A stretch of DNA of 64,000 nt from Aequorivita sp. GTDB taxonomy: Bacteria; Bacteroidota; Bacteroidia; Flavobacteriales; Flavobacteriaceae. This document shows positions 43,686 through 52,432 of this stretch, in pieces (the first letter of the stretch is position 1; each line of letters opens with the position of its first letter). The stretch lies in assembly GCA_024637015.1 (NCBI GenBank), contig JAGXGE010000032.1:167848-231847 (forward strand). Direction: 5' to 3'. A model generated the notes under the pieces. It saw only the letters and a program-made list of their open reading frames with translations, was not told where the DNA came from and did no database searches. Both the position numbers and the translations under genes were made by a program.

Positions 43686-44309
43686 TCAATCTATTATGGG
43701 AGTACTTGCACTTCCGTTAGAACCATTATTCATTGGTATGTTTACTGTTCCAAATTGTTTGGAAAGATCTTTTGAGTAAATGAGGGTGGTTATTGTCCAA
43801 GTGCCAATTTCGGTTGAATTTTTATTGTTCGCAGAAGGATAATCCGCAATAATATGCCAAGTTCCATTTTTTATAAAAGCAGAAGTATAGGGAATGCTGG
43901 AATTGCGCCCTTCATTTGTATTCATAATTAGCTCCCGATTAAAATGGGCTGAAATAGTATTTAATACATATTCTGATGCATTCACATTTGTATCAAAATC
44001 AAGTACCCAATCCAGATTTGGATTTTCAATTACGTATACTTGAATATACCCCAAAGCTGCGCCTGTAGGATTGCTTACATCCAATGTTTTTATAAAATCT
44101 AGATTATCTTGAATTAGAAATGTAGAGGTATCTAAATCTTTGAGCGTATTGATTTGATTAATTTCAATAGAATCAGAGATTTTCATACTTCCAGCAACCT
44201 CTAGCGCCTTACGCGGAGAAGTTGTGTTTATACCAACTTGTGAATGAACTTTATATAAAGTGCACAACCAAAATAAACCTATATAAAAAAAAACTGTTTT
44301 GTAGGTCAT
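43686..44309 (-). CDS. Exported VGIN-motif protein, paralog 1 (207 aa)
   Basis: Signal peptide MTYKTVFFYIGLFWLCTLYKVHS followed by QVGINTTSPRKALEVAGS. Ends in NIPMNNGSNGSASTPIID. The VGIGTxxPxxxLDV motif is found at the start of many Bacteroidota surface proteins. First of the array; expressed from the 240-base spacer shared with the Crp-family gene. Confidence 0.75.
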   Translation of the reverse strand: MTYKTVFFYIGLFWLCTLYKVHSQVGINTTSPRKALEVAGSMKISDSIEINQINTLKDLDTSTFLIQDNLDFIKTLDVSNPTGAALGYIQVYVIENPNLDWVLDFDTNVNASEYVLNTISAHFNRELIMNTNEGRNSSIPYTSAFIKNGTWHIIADYPSANNKNSTEIGTWTITTLIYSKDLSKQFGTVNIPMNNGSNGSASTPIID

Positions 44310-44549
44310 TGCTTACAGACTTTGTAACGTAAATTTACCTACTAACTTGGTGAATATCTAATGATTATTGTTAAAATTTACACTTTATCGATATAAATAT
44401 GTTTTTTACCGATAAAAAATAATATTTTCAGAAAAAACGTTAAAATATTTAATCTATATTTTTTATTCTATTAATTGAGAATTGTATAAAAAAATTATTC
44501 TTGAAAATAAAAGATAAATGGTAATTTTAAATTTCTGAATATTTAATAA

Positions 44550-45167
44550 ATGATAAAGAATAAAGAAGATCATATAATTTTTGGGTTTAACCTATACTTA
44601 AAACATATCGCTGGAATTTCTGAAGATATAGCTGAAAAATTATATTCCAATCTTCAAAAGAAAGAATTTAAAAAGGGGGATATACTTTTAAAAAAAGGAG
44701 ATGTGTGTAAGCATTCATTTTTTGTTGAAAAAGGCCTGTTGCGATCCTATATGCTGGATGAGGATGGAAAAGAGCACGTAATACAGTTTGCTCCTGAAAA
44801 CTGGTTTATTGTGGATAGGAGTAGTGTGTATTTTAATGATGCTTCTGAAAGTTATATTGAAGCCATTGAAGATACAGATGTGGTTTTTATTGGTGAAGAT
44901 TTTATGTGCCACGCAGCCGAAGTAAGTTCAATTTTTGGTCGTTACAATGATAAATTATTGCATAATCACATTCGACAAATGCAAAAAAGGATCAACTTAT
45001 TGCTAGGTGCTACTGCCGAAAAGCGCTATTTGAGTTTTATTGAAATGTACCCAGATTTATTGCTCCGCGTCCCACAATGGATGATCGCTTCCTATTTAGG
45101 AATTACACCAGAAAGTCTTAGCCGTGTTCGTAAGGAATTGGCTCATAAAAACTTTAAGCCTAGTTAG
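44550..45167 (+). CDS. Crp/Fnr-family transcriptional regulator
   Basis: A 205-residue regulator: N-terminal cNMP-type beta roll (about 25-135; LLKKGDVCKHSFFVEKGLLRSY) and a C-terminal HTH_Crp (about 170-200; ASYLGITPESLSRVRKELAH). No Fe-S cysteines of the Fnr type. The gene ends 4 bases inside the pirin gene end (convergent). It neighbours a pirin/pirin/YceI group with a shared upstream motif and may control it. Confidence 0.9.
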   Translation: MIKNKEDHIIFGFNLYLKHIAGISEDIAEKLYSNLQKKEFKKGDILLKKGDVCKHSFFVEKGLLRSYMLDEDGKEHVIQFAPENWFIVDRSSVYFNDASESYIEAIEDTDVVFIGEDFMCHAAEVSSIFGRYNDKLLHNHIRQMQKRINLLLGATAEKRYLSFIEMYPDLLLRVPQWMIASYLGITPESLSRVRKELAHKNFKPS

Positions 45168-46033
45168 TCGGGGAGTGTTACAAAATCTGTTTCTCCGGGT
45201 ATTTTTGAGAAACGTTGTGCTTTCCAATCTTCCCGTGCTTTTTCAATAGTTGCTTTTTCTGAAGCCACAAAATTCCAGTGAATGTGTCGGTCTTCGGGAA
45301 AAGGATCACCTCCAAAAATATAAATAGTTGTATTATCTGCCATTTCAAATTCACATAGTTTGCTGTCGTTTGCAACTAGAATTTGCTTGGGTTCGTATTT
45401 ATTTCCTTCGCTATACACATTTCCTTCTAAAATATACAAACCACTTTCGCCAAAAAGATAATCACCAAGTTTTATTGTTCTTTTCTTACCACTTTTTAAT
45501 TCCAAAAAATAAAGATTGCTGTGTACCGGAACAGGTGATTTTTTTCCAAAAACCTCCCCAGCAATAACTTTTATTGAAACACCATCTTTTTCAAAGTGTG
45601 GGATTTCGTTTTTTTTTGTGTGGTGAAAAACGGGTTCCATACTTTCCATATGCTTTGGAAGCGCCACCCAAATCTGCAAGCCGTGGAGTGATTTTTTTGT
45701 ATTCCGAAGGTTTTCTGGCGTTCTTTCAGAATGTACTACTCCTTTCCCCGCAGTCATCCAATTTACGGCTCCTGGTGTAATTTCAACTTCTGATCCTAAG
45801 CTGTCACGATGCATAATACTTCCTTCAAAAAGATAGGTTAGTGTAGAAAGTCCAATGTGGGGATGTGGCGGAACGTCAAGATTTTGTGTTTCATCCATAG
45901 TTACGGGACCCATATGATCTATAAATGCAAATGGACCAACCATTCGTTTTTCGCGGAAAGGCAACAAGCGACCAACCATGAAGTTGCCAATGTTGGCGGC
46001 GCGTTCTGGGATTATTGTTTTGAGATTTGACAT
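45164..46033 (-). CDS. Pirin family protein
   Basis: A 289-residue bicupin: DHMGPV and PHPHIGLSTLTYLFEG with the metal ligands (two His and one Glu downstream), GAVNWMTAGKGVVHSERTPE as the second-part motif. Pirins are metal-binding, some with quercetinase activity. Convergent with the Crp-family gene. Confidence 0.92.
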   Translation of the reverse strand: MSNLKTIIPERAANIGNFMVGRLLPFREKRMVGPFAFIDHMGPVTMDETQNLDVPPHPHIGLSTLTYLFEGSIMHRDSLGSEVEITPGAVNWMTAGKGVVHSERTPENLRNTKKSLHGLQIWVALPKHMESMEPVFHHTKKNEIPHFEKDGVSIKVIAGEVFGKKSPVPVHSNLYFLELKSGKKRTIKLGDYLFGESGLYILEGNVYSEGNKYEPKQILVANDSKLCEFEMADNTTIYIFGGDPFPEDRHIHWNFVASEKATIEKAREDWKAQRFSKIPGETDFVTLPD

Positions 46034-46065
46034 AGCTTTAAATTTAAAAAGGATGGTTTGCTAGG

Positions 46066-46092
46066 TCTCCACTGCGCTCGACCGGACAAAAA
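46066..46092 (-). repeat. Dispersed 27-nt repeat, copy B
   Basis: On the minus strand it matches 17476-17502 at 24 of 27 positions and lies between the two pirin genes, just after the stop of the upstream one. Same sense orientation relative to the preceding gene as copy A. Confidence 0.7.
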
Positions 46093-46117
46093 CATCCTCT
46101 AAGATAATTACTTTTTA

Positions 46118-46993
46118 TTATTCTAAATATCCAAATTTACCCATATTGAAATCACTTATTGCCTGAATAATTTCGCTTCGGGTGTTCATCACAAAAGGGC
46201 CATGGGCGGCAATGGTTTCGTTTATAGGCTCACCGCTAAGTATTAAGACTACTGCGTCATCACTTGCTTCAATAGTGAATTGTTCACCATCATTTTTAAA
46301 CAAGCCTAAGCTATCGGTTTTAATTTCTTCAGAATTGTTCACTTTTATGTTTCCTTCAACCACTAAAATTGCGGTATTGTAGTTTTCAGGGAAACTGAAC
46401 GTTGCTTTTCCGCCTTTATTCAATTTAGCGTTTAACATATGTACTGATGTAAAAGTAAAAGCAGGTCCTTTTTCACCGTTGTATTCTCCAGCGATTACCT
46501 CCACAATTCCGGCATTATCGGGCAGTTCTACTTTTTTCATTTCTGCATTTGTAATACCTTGGTATTTAGGGGCGCTCATTTTGTCTTTTGCAGGAAGATT
46601 CACCCACAATTGCACCATTTGAAAGTAACCGCCAGCTTTACTGAATTCTTCTTCGTGATATTCTTTGTGAAGAATTCCCGAAGCAGCCGTCATCCATTGC
46701 ACATCACCTTCACCGATTACGCCACTGTTGCCGGCGCTATCATGGTGGGCAACGCTACCTTTATAAGCAATGGTAACAGTTTCAAAACCTCTATGCGGAT
46801 GCACGCCCACGCCGCGAGGCTGATCTGTGGGAGGAAAGTAAAACTTGCTGTTGTAATCCATCATAATAAATGGATCCATTCTTTCAAAACCTTCCTGGAT
46901 TCCAGAAGGAATATATTGATGTACTCTAAACCCATCGCCGACCATATGTGGTGCGGGCGGTGTCAATACGCGTTCTATTTGTCGTGTTTTCAT
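46118..46993 (-). CDS. Pirin family protein
   Basis: A 291-residue pirin with PHRGFETVTIAYKGSVAHHDS and GDVQWMTAASGILHKEYHEEE as the cupin signatures and a complete C-terminal domain. Paralogous to the adjacent pirin but clearly distinct. A shared motif is found upstream (47041-47061). Confidence 0.92.
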   Translation of the reverse strand: MKTRQIERVLTPPAPHMVGDGFRVHQYIPSGIQEGFERMDPFIMMDYNSKFYFPPTDQPRGVGVHPHRGFETVTIAYKGSVAHHDSAGNSGVIGEGDVQWMTAASGILHKEYHEEEFSKAGGYFQMVQLWVNLPAKDKMSAPKYQGITNAEMKKVELPDNAGIVEVIAGEYNGEKGPAFTFTSVHMLNAKLNKGGKATFSFPENYNTAILVVEGNIKVNNSEEIKTDSLGLFKNDGEQFTIEASDDAVVLILSGEPINETIAAHGPFVMNTRSEIIQAISDFNMGKFGYLE

Positions 46994-47040
46994 TGTTAAT
47001 TATTTTATACTGTAAAATTACATGGTAAATAACTGTATTG

Positions 47041-47061
47041 CATTGATGTATGTTAAGTAAT
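47041..47061 (-). promoter_or_regulatory. Operator-like motif upstream of the second pirin
   Basis: Minus-strand ATTACTTAACATACATCAATG, 48 bases before the start codon at 46993. The same 21-mer with two changes is found upstream of YceI (47762-47782). Probable activator or repressor site; Crp-family regulator is a candidate. Confidence 0.5.
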
Positions 47062-47097
47062 ATCCAATATGAAATGTGCTATATTTAATAATTCGTT

Positions 47098-47143
47098 TTA
47101 AAACAAATCGAGAACTTCATTTGTAATAAACGAAGCTCTCGAT
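47098..47143 (-). terminator. Intrinsic terminator after YceI
   Basis: Minus-strand stem ATCGAGA (47143-47137) with TCTCGAT (47113-47107), further CTTC/GAAG pairs inside, then TTTGTTTT. It lies 32 bases after the YceI stop. Confidence 0.65.
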
Positions 47144-47174
47144 TCTTAAAAGAGGGGTAGTAAAATTTTGAAAA

Positions 47175-47699
47175 TTATTGTTTTATAAACTGAAGCGAAG
47201 CAATCAACTTCACTTTATCGCTTACCACAACGTTTCCCGCTTCTGTAACTGCGTTCCAAGTAAGGTCGAAATCTTTTCGGTTTATTTGACCCTCAAATTC
47301 AAAACCAGCTTTTGTTTGTCCGTAGGGGTCAACAGCAGTTCCGTTGTATTCGGTGTCCAATGTTATTTCTTTGGTAATACCTTTTATGGTTATATCACCT
47401 ATCATTTTGTTGCCATCAAAAGATTTTGATATAAAGGTCAGTTTCGGATTCTTTTCAGCTCCAAAGAAGTCATCACTCTTTAAATGATTGTCTCGGTCTT
47501 TATTATTTGTGTTTACTGAATCAATTTCTGCTGAAAATGTAAAATTTGCATTTTTGAAGTCACCATTAGAAGTTTCTACTTTTCCATCAAATTTATCAAA
47601 ACTACCCGTTACGGTAGAAATCATCATATGTTTTACTTTAAAATTGATTTCTGAATGCGTACCATCAATACTCCAAATTGTTTTTGTGTTTTTGTCCAT
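47175..47699 (-). CDS. YceI family protein
   Basis: A 174-residue lipocalin-like YceI protein starting WSIDGTHSEINFKVKHMMIS, with DDFFGAEKNPKLTFIS and IGDITIKGITKEITLDTEY. No signal peptide, so a cytosolic version, unlike E. coli YceI. YceI proteins bind isoprenoid-type lipids. Motif upstream shared with the pirin gene. Confidence 0.92.
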   Translation of the reverse strand: MDKNTKTIWSIDGTHSEINFKVKHMMISTVTGSFDKFDGKVETSNGDFKNANFTFSAEIDSVNTNNKDRDNHLKSDDFFGAEKNPKLTFISKSFDGNKMIGDITIKGITKEITLDTEYNGTAVDPYGQTKAGFEFEGQINRKDFDLTWNAVTEAGNVVVSDKVKLIASLQFIKQ

Positions 47700-47761
47700 A
47701 GCTCTAATTTTTAGTTATTAATTATTTATGGCACAAAGTTATGGTTGGTAATGAACCCCCA

Positions 47762-47782
47762 CATTGATGTATGATAAGAAAT
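47762..47782 (-). promoter_or_regulatory. Operator-like motif upstream of YceI
   Basis: Minus-strand ATTTCTTATCATACATCAATG, 63 bases before the start at 47699; matches 47041-47061 at 19 of 21 positions. Confidence 0.5.
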
Positions 47783-47823
47783 TAAAAAAGGAAGTTTTAA
47801 GGAATGGTTTTTTGAATAAAGAT

Positions 47824-48435
47824 TTATTTATTTAACTCTTCCAGCAATTGGTCGTAATCTTCAATTTTCACGTGAAGTACTCCACTCAAGCTAATGATAG
47901 GAGTGGTTACCGAATCTATTTTTACCGTAGAATTTGTAAATGCTGGAGCAAGCTGACTTTTCAATTCAGGTTTTTCAGAAAAGCGATAGGAAGTATATAA
48001 ATATGGGCTTTTTTCAAGGCTTGAAACAAGGCTGTCACAAGTAGCGCAGTTTTCGGGAATATATACAATCACTTTCTTTTTGGGCTCTATTTTGATAGCT
48101 TCATACTCTCTGGGTAGCGCTCGTCGGGAAAGGCTATCGTTTACTTCCAATTTATAGGTGTAATTTGCTCTTTTTCCTCTCTCAACAAACAAATTTGTTA
48201 GCAATACCTTCGAAGCTGCCGGAACTCGTATCATTCGCGGTTTACTCTTGCTTTGGCGGAAGTTGGTTCCTTCCACGGTTATCATAACGTCTAAATCCTG
48301 TTCGTTTTTATTCAAAGCATAGAGAAATAATCGATTTGCCTTTGTTTCTTCAACAATTTCTATTGGTCTTTCTTGTGAAAATAGGGGAGTACAGCTTGTT
48401 AAAACAATAAGTATAAAGAGTAATTTTTTAAGCAT
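47824..48435 (-). CDS. Exported glutaredoxin-like protein, 203 aa
   Basis: Signal peptide with possible lipobox (VLTSC then TPLFSQ), a beta-rich domain of about 25-120 and a C-terminal thioredoxin-like domain with VIVYIPENCATCDSLVSSLE. CATC is a plausible redox site, resembling glutaredoxins. Role in periplasmic thiol chemistry is inferred. It diverges from msrB. Confidence 0.78.
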   Translation of the reverse strand: MLKKLLFILIVLTSCTPLFSQERPIEIVEETKANRLFLYALNKNEQDLDVMITVEGTNFRQSKSKPRMIRVPAASKVLLTNLFVERGKRANYTYKLEVNDSLSRRALPREYEAIKIEPKKKVIVYIPENCATCDSLVSSLEKSPYLYTSYRFSEKPELKSQLAPAFTNSTVKIDSVTTPIISLSGVLHVKIEDYDQLLEELNK

Positions 48436-48663
48436 TGAAGAATGTTTTTAGGGTTCTCGAAGATATAAATTTCAAAGGGAATTCAAAAAATATTTATGTG
48501 AAATGCAAAATTTTTAGAATAGAAAAAATAGGCATAAAAATGATTAGCCTCGTTACAACTAAAATATGTGGGCAACTTTATGAATCTATTAAGAAAGCAT
48601 ATACAAAACATATCGACTTAGTATCCGTATATATTATATAACCAACATTAAAAAATAACAGAG

Positions 48664-49218
48664 ATGAAGAGCTATTTATTAAAAACGATTATACTTTCTT
48701 TCGGTTTATTGGTAAGTCTTGTACCGATTTCTTGCCAAAATAACGAAAAAAAAGATGCCGATAAAGCAATGAACAGTAAAGAAGAATCAATGGATGCGTC
48801 AAATGAAACTGCAATGGATAAGCAATTTCCAAAAGCAAAGCCTGACACCGAATGGAAAAAAGAACTTACACCAAACCAATACGAAATAATGGTTAAAAAA
48901 GGAACTGAAGCACCTTTCAACAATGCATATTATGATAACCATGAAAAAGGTATTTATGTAAGTGCCGCAACTGGCGAACCCTTGTTTAGCAGTGAAGATA
49001 AATTTGAATCAGGCACGGGGTGGCCTTCATTCACAAAACCAATTAATGACGATGCAGTGGTTTGGGTAAAAGACAACAGTCTTGGAATGACCCGAGATGA
49101 AATCGTTGAAAAATCAACAGGACTACATTTGGGTCACGTTTTTAAAGATGGGCCAGAACCAACAGGTTTAAGATATTGCATGAATTCAGCAGCGCTGAAA
49201 TTTATAAAGCAGGACTAA
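48664..49218 (+). CDS. msrB: Peptide-methionine (R)-S-oxide reductase, lipoprotein form
   Basis: A 184-residue MsrB anchored as a lipoprotein (lipobox ISC, Cys 24). Catalytic Cys 172 is in [22 protein letters not shown] and [15 protein letters not shown] are the other signatures. The four zinc-binding cysteines are missing (YVSAATG at 98-104). It repairs oxidised methionine of envelope proteins. Divergent from the glutaredoxin-like gene; followed by a terminator. Confidence 0.93.
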   Translation: MKSYLLKTIILSFGLLVSLVPISCQNNEKKDADKAMNSKEESMDASNETAMDKQFPKAKPDTEWKKELTPNQYEIMVKKGTEAPFNNAYYDNHEKGIYVSAATGEPLFSSEDKFESGTGWPSFTKPINDDAVVWVKDNSLGMTRDEIVEKSTGLHLGHVFKDGPEPTGLRYCMNSAALKFIKQD

Positions 49219-49244
49219 ATAACTCCCCAATTATAGTTCTGCTT

Positions 49245-49271
49245 GAAGGCCTCTCTCGGGAGGCTTTTTTT
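49245..49271 (+). terminator. Intrinsic terminator after msrB
   Basis: GCCTC (49249-49253) with GAGGC (49260-49264), T run 49265-49271. It lies 27 bases after the msrB stop. Confidence 0.65.
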
Positions 49272-49479
49272 AATGGAAATAATTTCGTTTTTGCATTTGA
49301 ATTAATTTGCCAATAAGTTACGAACATAGAACCAATATAAACTATGCCAAAACTGCTATAGTAACCGCAATTATAAAACTTAAAGAATTTAAAAGCTTAC
49401 GTAAGTGTGAAAAATGATTTAAATAGTAAATAGTCCTTTACTTTAACCATTTTTATGATTTTAACTATTTAATTTACTG

Positions 49480-49487
49480 TACCTTTG
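49480..49487 (+). promoter_or_regulatory. Promoter -7 element of the cold-shock-domain gene
   Basis: TACCTTTG matches TAnnTTTG; the upstream TTT at about -33 is weak. Start of transcription would be about 49494, giving a leader of about 116 nt. Confidence 0.5.
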
Positions 49488-49494
49488 TCGATCC

Positions 49495-49595
49495 CGGATG
49501 AACAATAATTAAAATCCAGCTAGGTACACCAATAAAAAAACAAGTAACATATAACTAATTCAAAAGTCATCCGCCTACCGTGGATGGCTTTTTTT
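49495..49595 (+). promoter_or_regulatory. Structured leader with terminator-like hairpin (attenuator candidate) or small RNA
   Basis: Hairpin AGTCATCC (49565-49572) with GGATGGCT (49582-49589), one U-G pair, then seven T (49589-49595). The 5' end of the leader, CGGATGA (49495-49501), is perfectly complementary to TCATCCG (49567-49573), which overlaps the left arm. The two folds exclude each other. It precedes a cold-shock-domain gene by 14 bases. A free-standing small RNA ending at the T run is the alternative. Confidence 0.55.
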
Positions 49596-49609
49596 ATTCA
49601 AAAAAACAA

Positions 49610-50056
49610 ATGGCAAAGTCGCAGCAGACATATAGTAAGAAAGAAAAAGAGAAAGCTAAACTTAAAAAGCGAGAAGAAAAGCAAAAGAAAAAAGAAGCCC
49701 GAAAATCTGAAAAAACACCGGGTATTGATTTCGTTTATGTAGATTATAATGGAAATCTGGTTGACACTCCGCCAGATCCCTCTATGAAAGTAGAAGTTGA
49801 CGCTGAAGATATTGTATTAGGAATTCCTAAGCAGGAAGAAGGCGATCGTGAAGCCTTTGATCCAGTTAGAAAAGGAAAGGTTTCGTTTTATGATTCCTCG
49901 AAAGGTTTCGGCTTTATTGTTGATAATGAGAACAGTGAAAAATATTTTACCCACGTTAGTGGAATCATTGATGAAATCACAGAAAACGACAACGTTTCCT
50001 TTGAACTTGAAAAAGGGCAACGCGGAATGAATGCCGTGAAGGTTACCAAAATCTAA
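49610..50056 (+). CDS. Cold-shock-domain protein with basic N-terminal region
   Basis: 148 residues from ATG 49610; an in-frame frame upstream passes through the terminator-like leader and is rejected. Residues 1-35 are Lys/Glu-rich, followed by an acidic middle part; residues 85-148 are a cold-shock domain with GKVSFYDSSKGFGFI and YFTHVSGI (RNP1/RNP2-like). Single-stranded nucleic-acid binder, possibly an RNA chaperone. Confidence 0.9.
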   Translation: MAKSQQTYSKKEKEKAKLKKREEKQKKKEARKSEKTPGIDFVYVDYNGNLVDTPPDPSMKVEVDAEDIVLGIPKQEEGDREAFDPVRKGKVSFYDSSKGFGFIVDNENSEKYFTHVSGIIDEITENDNVSFELEKGQRGMNAVKVTKI

Positions 50057-50073
50057 ACCTCGAGTTTATAAAT

Positions 50074-50103
50074 AAAAAAATCCCGCATTTGCGGGATTTT
50101 TTT
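50074..50103. terminator. Strong bidirectional terminator
   Basis: TCCCGCA (50081-50087) with TGCGGGA (50090-50096), flanked by seven A and seven T. It serves the cold-shock-domain gene and the convergent YtxH-like gene. Confidence 0.9.
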
Positions 50104-50121
50104 ATTTAACCAAACTAATAA

Positions 50122-50376
50122 CTATTTGGTTAAATCGTTCGCTTCTTTTTTTAGATCGCTTGTCTCTCTTTTAGCAGCATTTTTAAGCTGTTCGTATTTG
50201 TCAGAGATAGTATCTTCAACTTCTCCAGCTTTCTCTTTTATTTTTCTGCCGGTTTCGTTTGCTTTATCCTTAAGTTTTTGTTTTTCTTCAGCTGACATGT
50301 TTTTGTATTTCCAAAATGCAAATGCGCCACCTGCAATTCCTAGTAGGGCTAATATTCCTTTTCCTTTATTGTTCAT
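50122..50376 (-). CDS. YtxH-like small protein, 84 aa
   Basis: One N-terminal helix (ILALLGIAGGAFAFWKYK) and an amphipathic, Lys/Glu-rich tail with repeated KxKAxE-type heptads. Resembles YtxH/general stress proteins. Convergent with the cold-shock-domain gene. Confidence 0.78.
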   Translation of the reverse strand: MNNKGKGILALLGIAGGAFAFWKYKNMSAEEKQKLKDKANETGRKIKEKAGEVEDTISDKYEQLKNAAKRETSDLKKEANDLTK

Positions 50377-50589
50377 GTTGTTTTTTTTAGTTTATGTGAA
50401 GATACGGCTTTAATTATTGCTCAAATAATTCTGGATTTACTTTAATATTTATTTAATACTAAAACACTAAATTTTACAAAAAATTCACAATTTTCTATTT
50501 TAAAAGCGGCAGGAAATTATAAATGTTGGCGTTATATAATTTCTAATCAAAATATTGTAAATTTAAATTCAATTCCTAAATTTTCAAAA

Positions 50590-52302
50590 ATGAAGTTTTC
50601 TTTACAGCCTTTTAAATATATTTTCTTCATCCAATTTTTGGTTTTTTTAATGTGTAGTCCTGTAGTTTTTTCACAAAATATATCAAAGAAGGATTTTCGT
50701 GAAAGCCACCATGAAGTTCAGGATGACCCATACATTCCTGTTTCCCGTGCCACAATGCAACGAAGCCCTGCCTATAATGTAACTGCACCAAATTATTTCA
50801 CAAGACAAGTAAATGTGGATGAAAACGGCAATAATATTATTGGGGATGCCGGCAATGAAACTTCCATCGCCATTGATCCCACAAATCCAAACCGGATTGT
50901 TATAGGTTGGCGGCAATTTGATACCGTAACCAGTAACTTCCGACAAGCTGGAAATGGCTATTCATTGGATGGCGGATTGACTTGGATATTCCAAGAAGTA
51001 CTTGAACCAGGTATTTTCCGTTCTGATCCTGTTTTGGATTTTGATGCAGACGGGAATTTTTATTATAACTCATTGACCAACGATCCTGATTTTTTCTGTT
51101 CCGTATTTAAAATAACCGATGGCAGCCAAAATTGGGGTGCTCCAGTGCCCGCAAAAGGGGGAGACAAACAGTGGATGCGTGTGGACCGAACTGACGGGAT
51201 TGGTGAAGGAAATAATTATTCCTCTTGGAATTCTTTTTTCAGTACTTGCACGGGCGCTTTCACTCGTTCTACGGATGGGAGCAATACCTTTGAAGATTGT
51301 ATTTTTATTGATAGTGATCCTGTTTGGGGGACTTTGGCTGTAGATGCTGAAGGCACACTATATATAAGCGGAACTTCATCCTCTGGAATTATTCTTGTAA
51401 AATCCACTTCGGCTAAAGATCCATCCAGCAATGTTACGTGGGATAATGTTTCACAAGTGGATTTGGATGGAGACTTAGACGTATTTGTAGCAGTCAATCC
51501 AGCAGGACTAATGGGGCAGGCGTGGGTAGATGTAGATGTTTCCAGTGGACCTGGCAGGGGAAATGTATATGTAGCTGCTTCAGTGTCCCGTTTTTCGAAT
51601 AATGACCCTGGCGATGTTATGTTCGCAAAAAGTACCGATGGAGGTAATACTTTTCAGCCACCAGTTAGAATAAATACAGATACTGGAACTGCGGCCTATC
51701 AATGGTTTGGAACAATGTCAGTTGCTCCCAATGGTCGGATTGACGTAATTTGGTTGGACACACGTGATGCTACTAACGGAATTGATTCAGTGCTCTATTA
51801 TTCCTTTTCTGATGATCAAGGCGAAACGTGGTCAGAAAATGTGCCTTTTTCTGAGCCATTTGACCCATCAGTAGGCTATCCACAGCAGGGCAAAATAGGA
51901 GATTATTTTGATATGGTAAGCGATGACGACTATGCACACCTTGCATGGGCTAATACGCTGAATGGAGGGCAGGATGTTTACTATACCCGCATATCGCCCG
52001 ATGGTATTCTAAATGTTGAGGATTTTGCTACGAATAATTTTCAACTAATATGTTACCCGAATCCTTTTACTGAAGAAACATCCTTGGAATTTAGTATTGA
52101 TGGAACAGAAAATGTAAAAATAGACGTATTTGATATTCGAGGCAGAAAATTGAAAACACTACTTGATGAAGCGGTTTCAGGAAAGCAGAATATTACTTGG
52201 AATGGCACTAGTGAGAATGGAGCAAAACTTACTTCAGGGCTCTATTTTATTACATTAAAATCTGAAACGAAAACGGCAAATCTGAAAGTTTTGTTGAATT
52301 AA
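50590..52302 (+). CDS. T9SS type A sorting protein with sialidase-like repeats
   Basis: A 570-residue secreted protein. Signal peptide ends VVFSQ; the middle has Asp-box repeats (RSTDGSNTFED, KSTDGGNTFQPP, SDDQGETWSEN), typical of BNR/sialidase-like propellers. The last about 80 residues are a type A T9SS sorting domain (YPNPFTEETSLEF to ITLKSETKTANLKVL). No sialidase Arg triad is evident, so enzymatic activity is uncertain. Confidence 0.88.
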   Translation: MKFSLQPFKYIFFIQFLVFLMCSPVVFSQNISKKDFRESHHEVQDDPYIPVSRATMQRSPAYNVTAPNYFTRQVNVDENGNNIIGDAGNETSIAIDPTNPNRIVIGWRQFDTVTSNFRQAGNGYSLDGGLTWIFQEVLEPGIFRSDPVLDFDADGNFYYNSLTNDPDFFCSVFKITDGSQNWGAPVPAKGGDKQWMRVDRTDGIGEGNNYSSWNSFFSTCTGAFTRSTDGSNTFEDCIFIDSDPVWGTLAVDAEGTLYISGTSSSGIILVKSTSAKDPSSNVTWDNVSQVDLDGDLDVFVAVNPAGLMGQAWVDVDVSSGPGRGNVYVAASVSRFSNNDPGDVMFAKSTDGGNTFQPPVRINTDTGTAAYQWFGTMSVAPNGRIDVIWLDTRDATNGIDSVLYYSFSDDQGETWSENVPFSEPFDPSVGYPQQGKIGDYFDMVSDDDYAHLAWANTLNGGQDVYYTRISPDGILNVEDFATNNFQLICYPNPFTEETSLEFSIDGTENVKIDVFDIRGRKLKTLLDEAVSGKQNITWNGTSENGAKLTSGLYFITLKSETKTANLKVLLN

Positions 52303-52432
52303 TTTTGTAAATTTAAGAATCAAAAGAGGAATATTTAAATATATGATTCACAGTAAATAAGCAAGTCCAAACTTCAAAAAAATGTTTGGCGAATTACATC
52401 TGAAAAAAATATAAACTAAAACATAAATACAG

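Noticed and set aside
48435..48641. 68-codon frame between the glutaredoxin-like gene and msrB
   Set aside because: AT-rich divergent promoter region, no recognisable domain, poor codon pattern; more likely non-coding.
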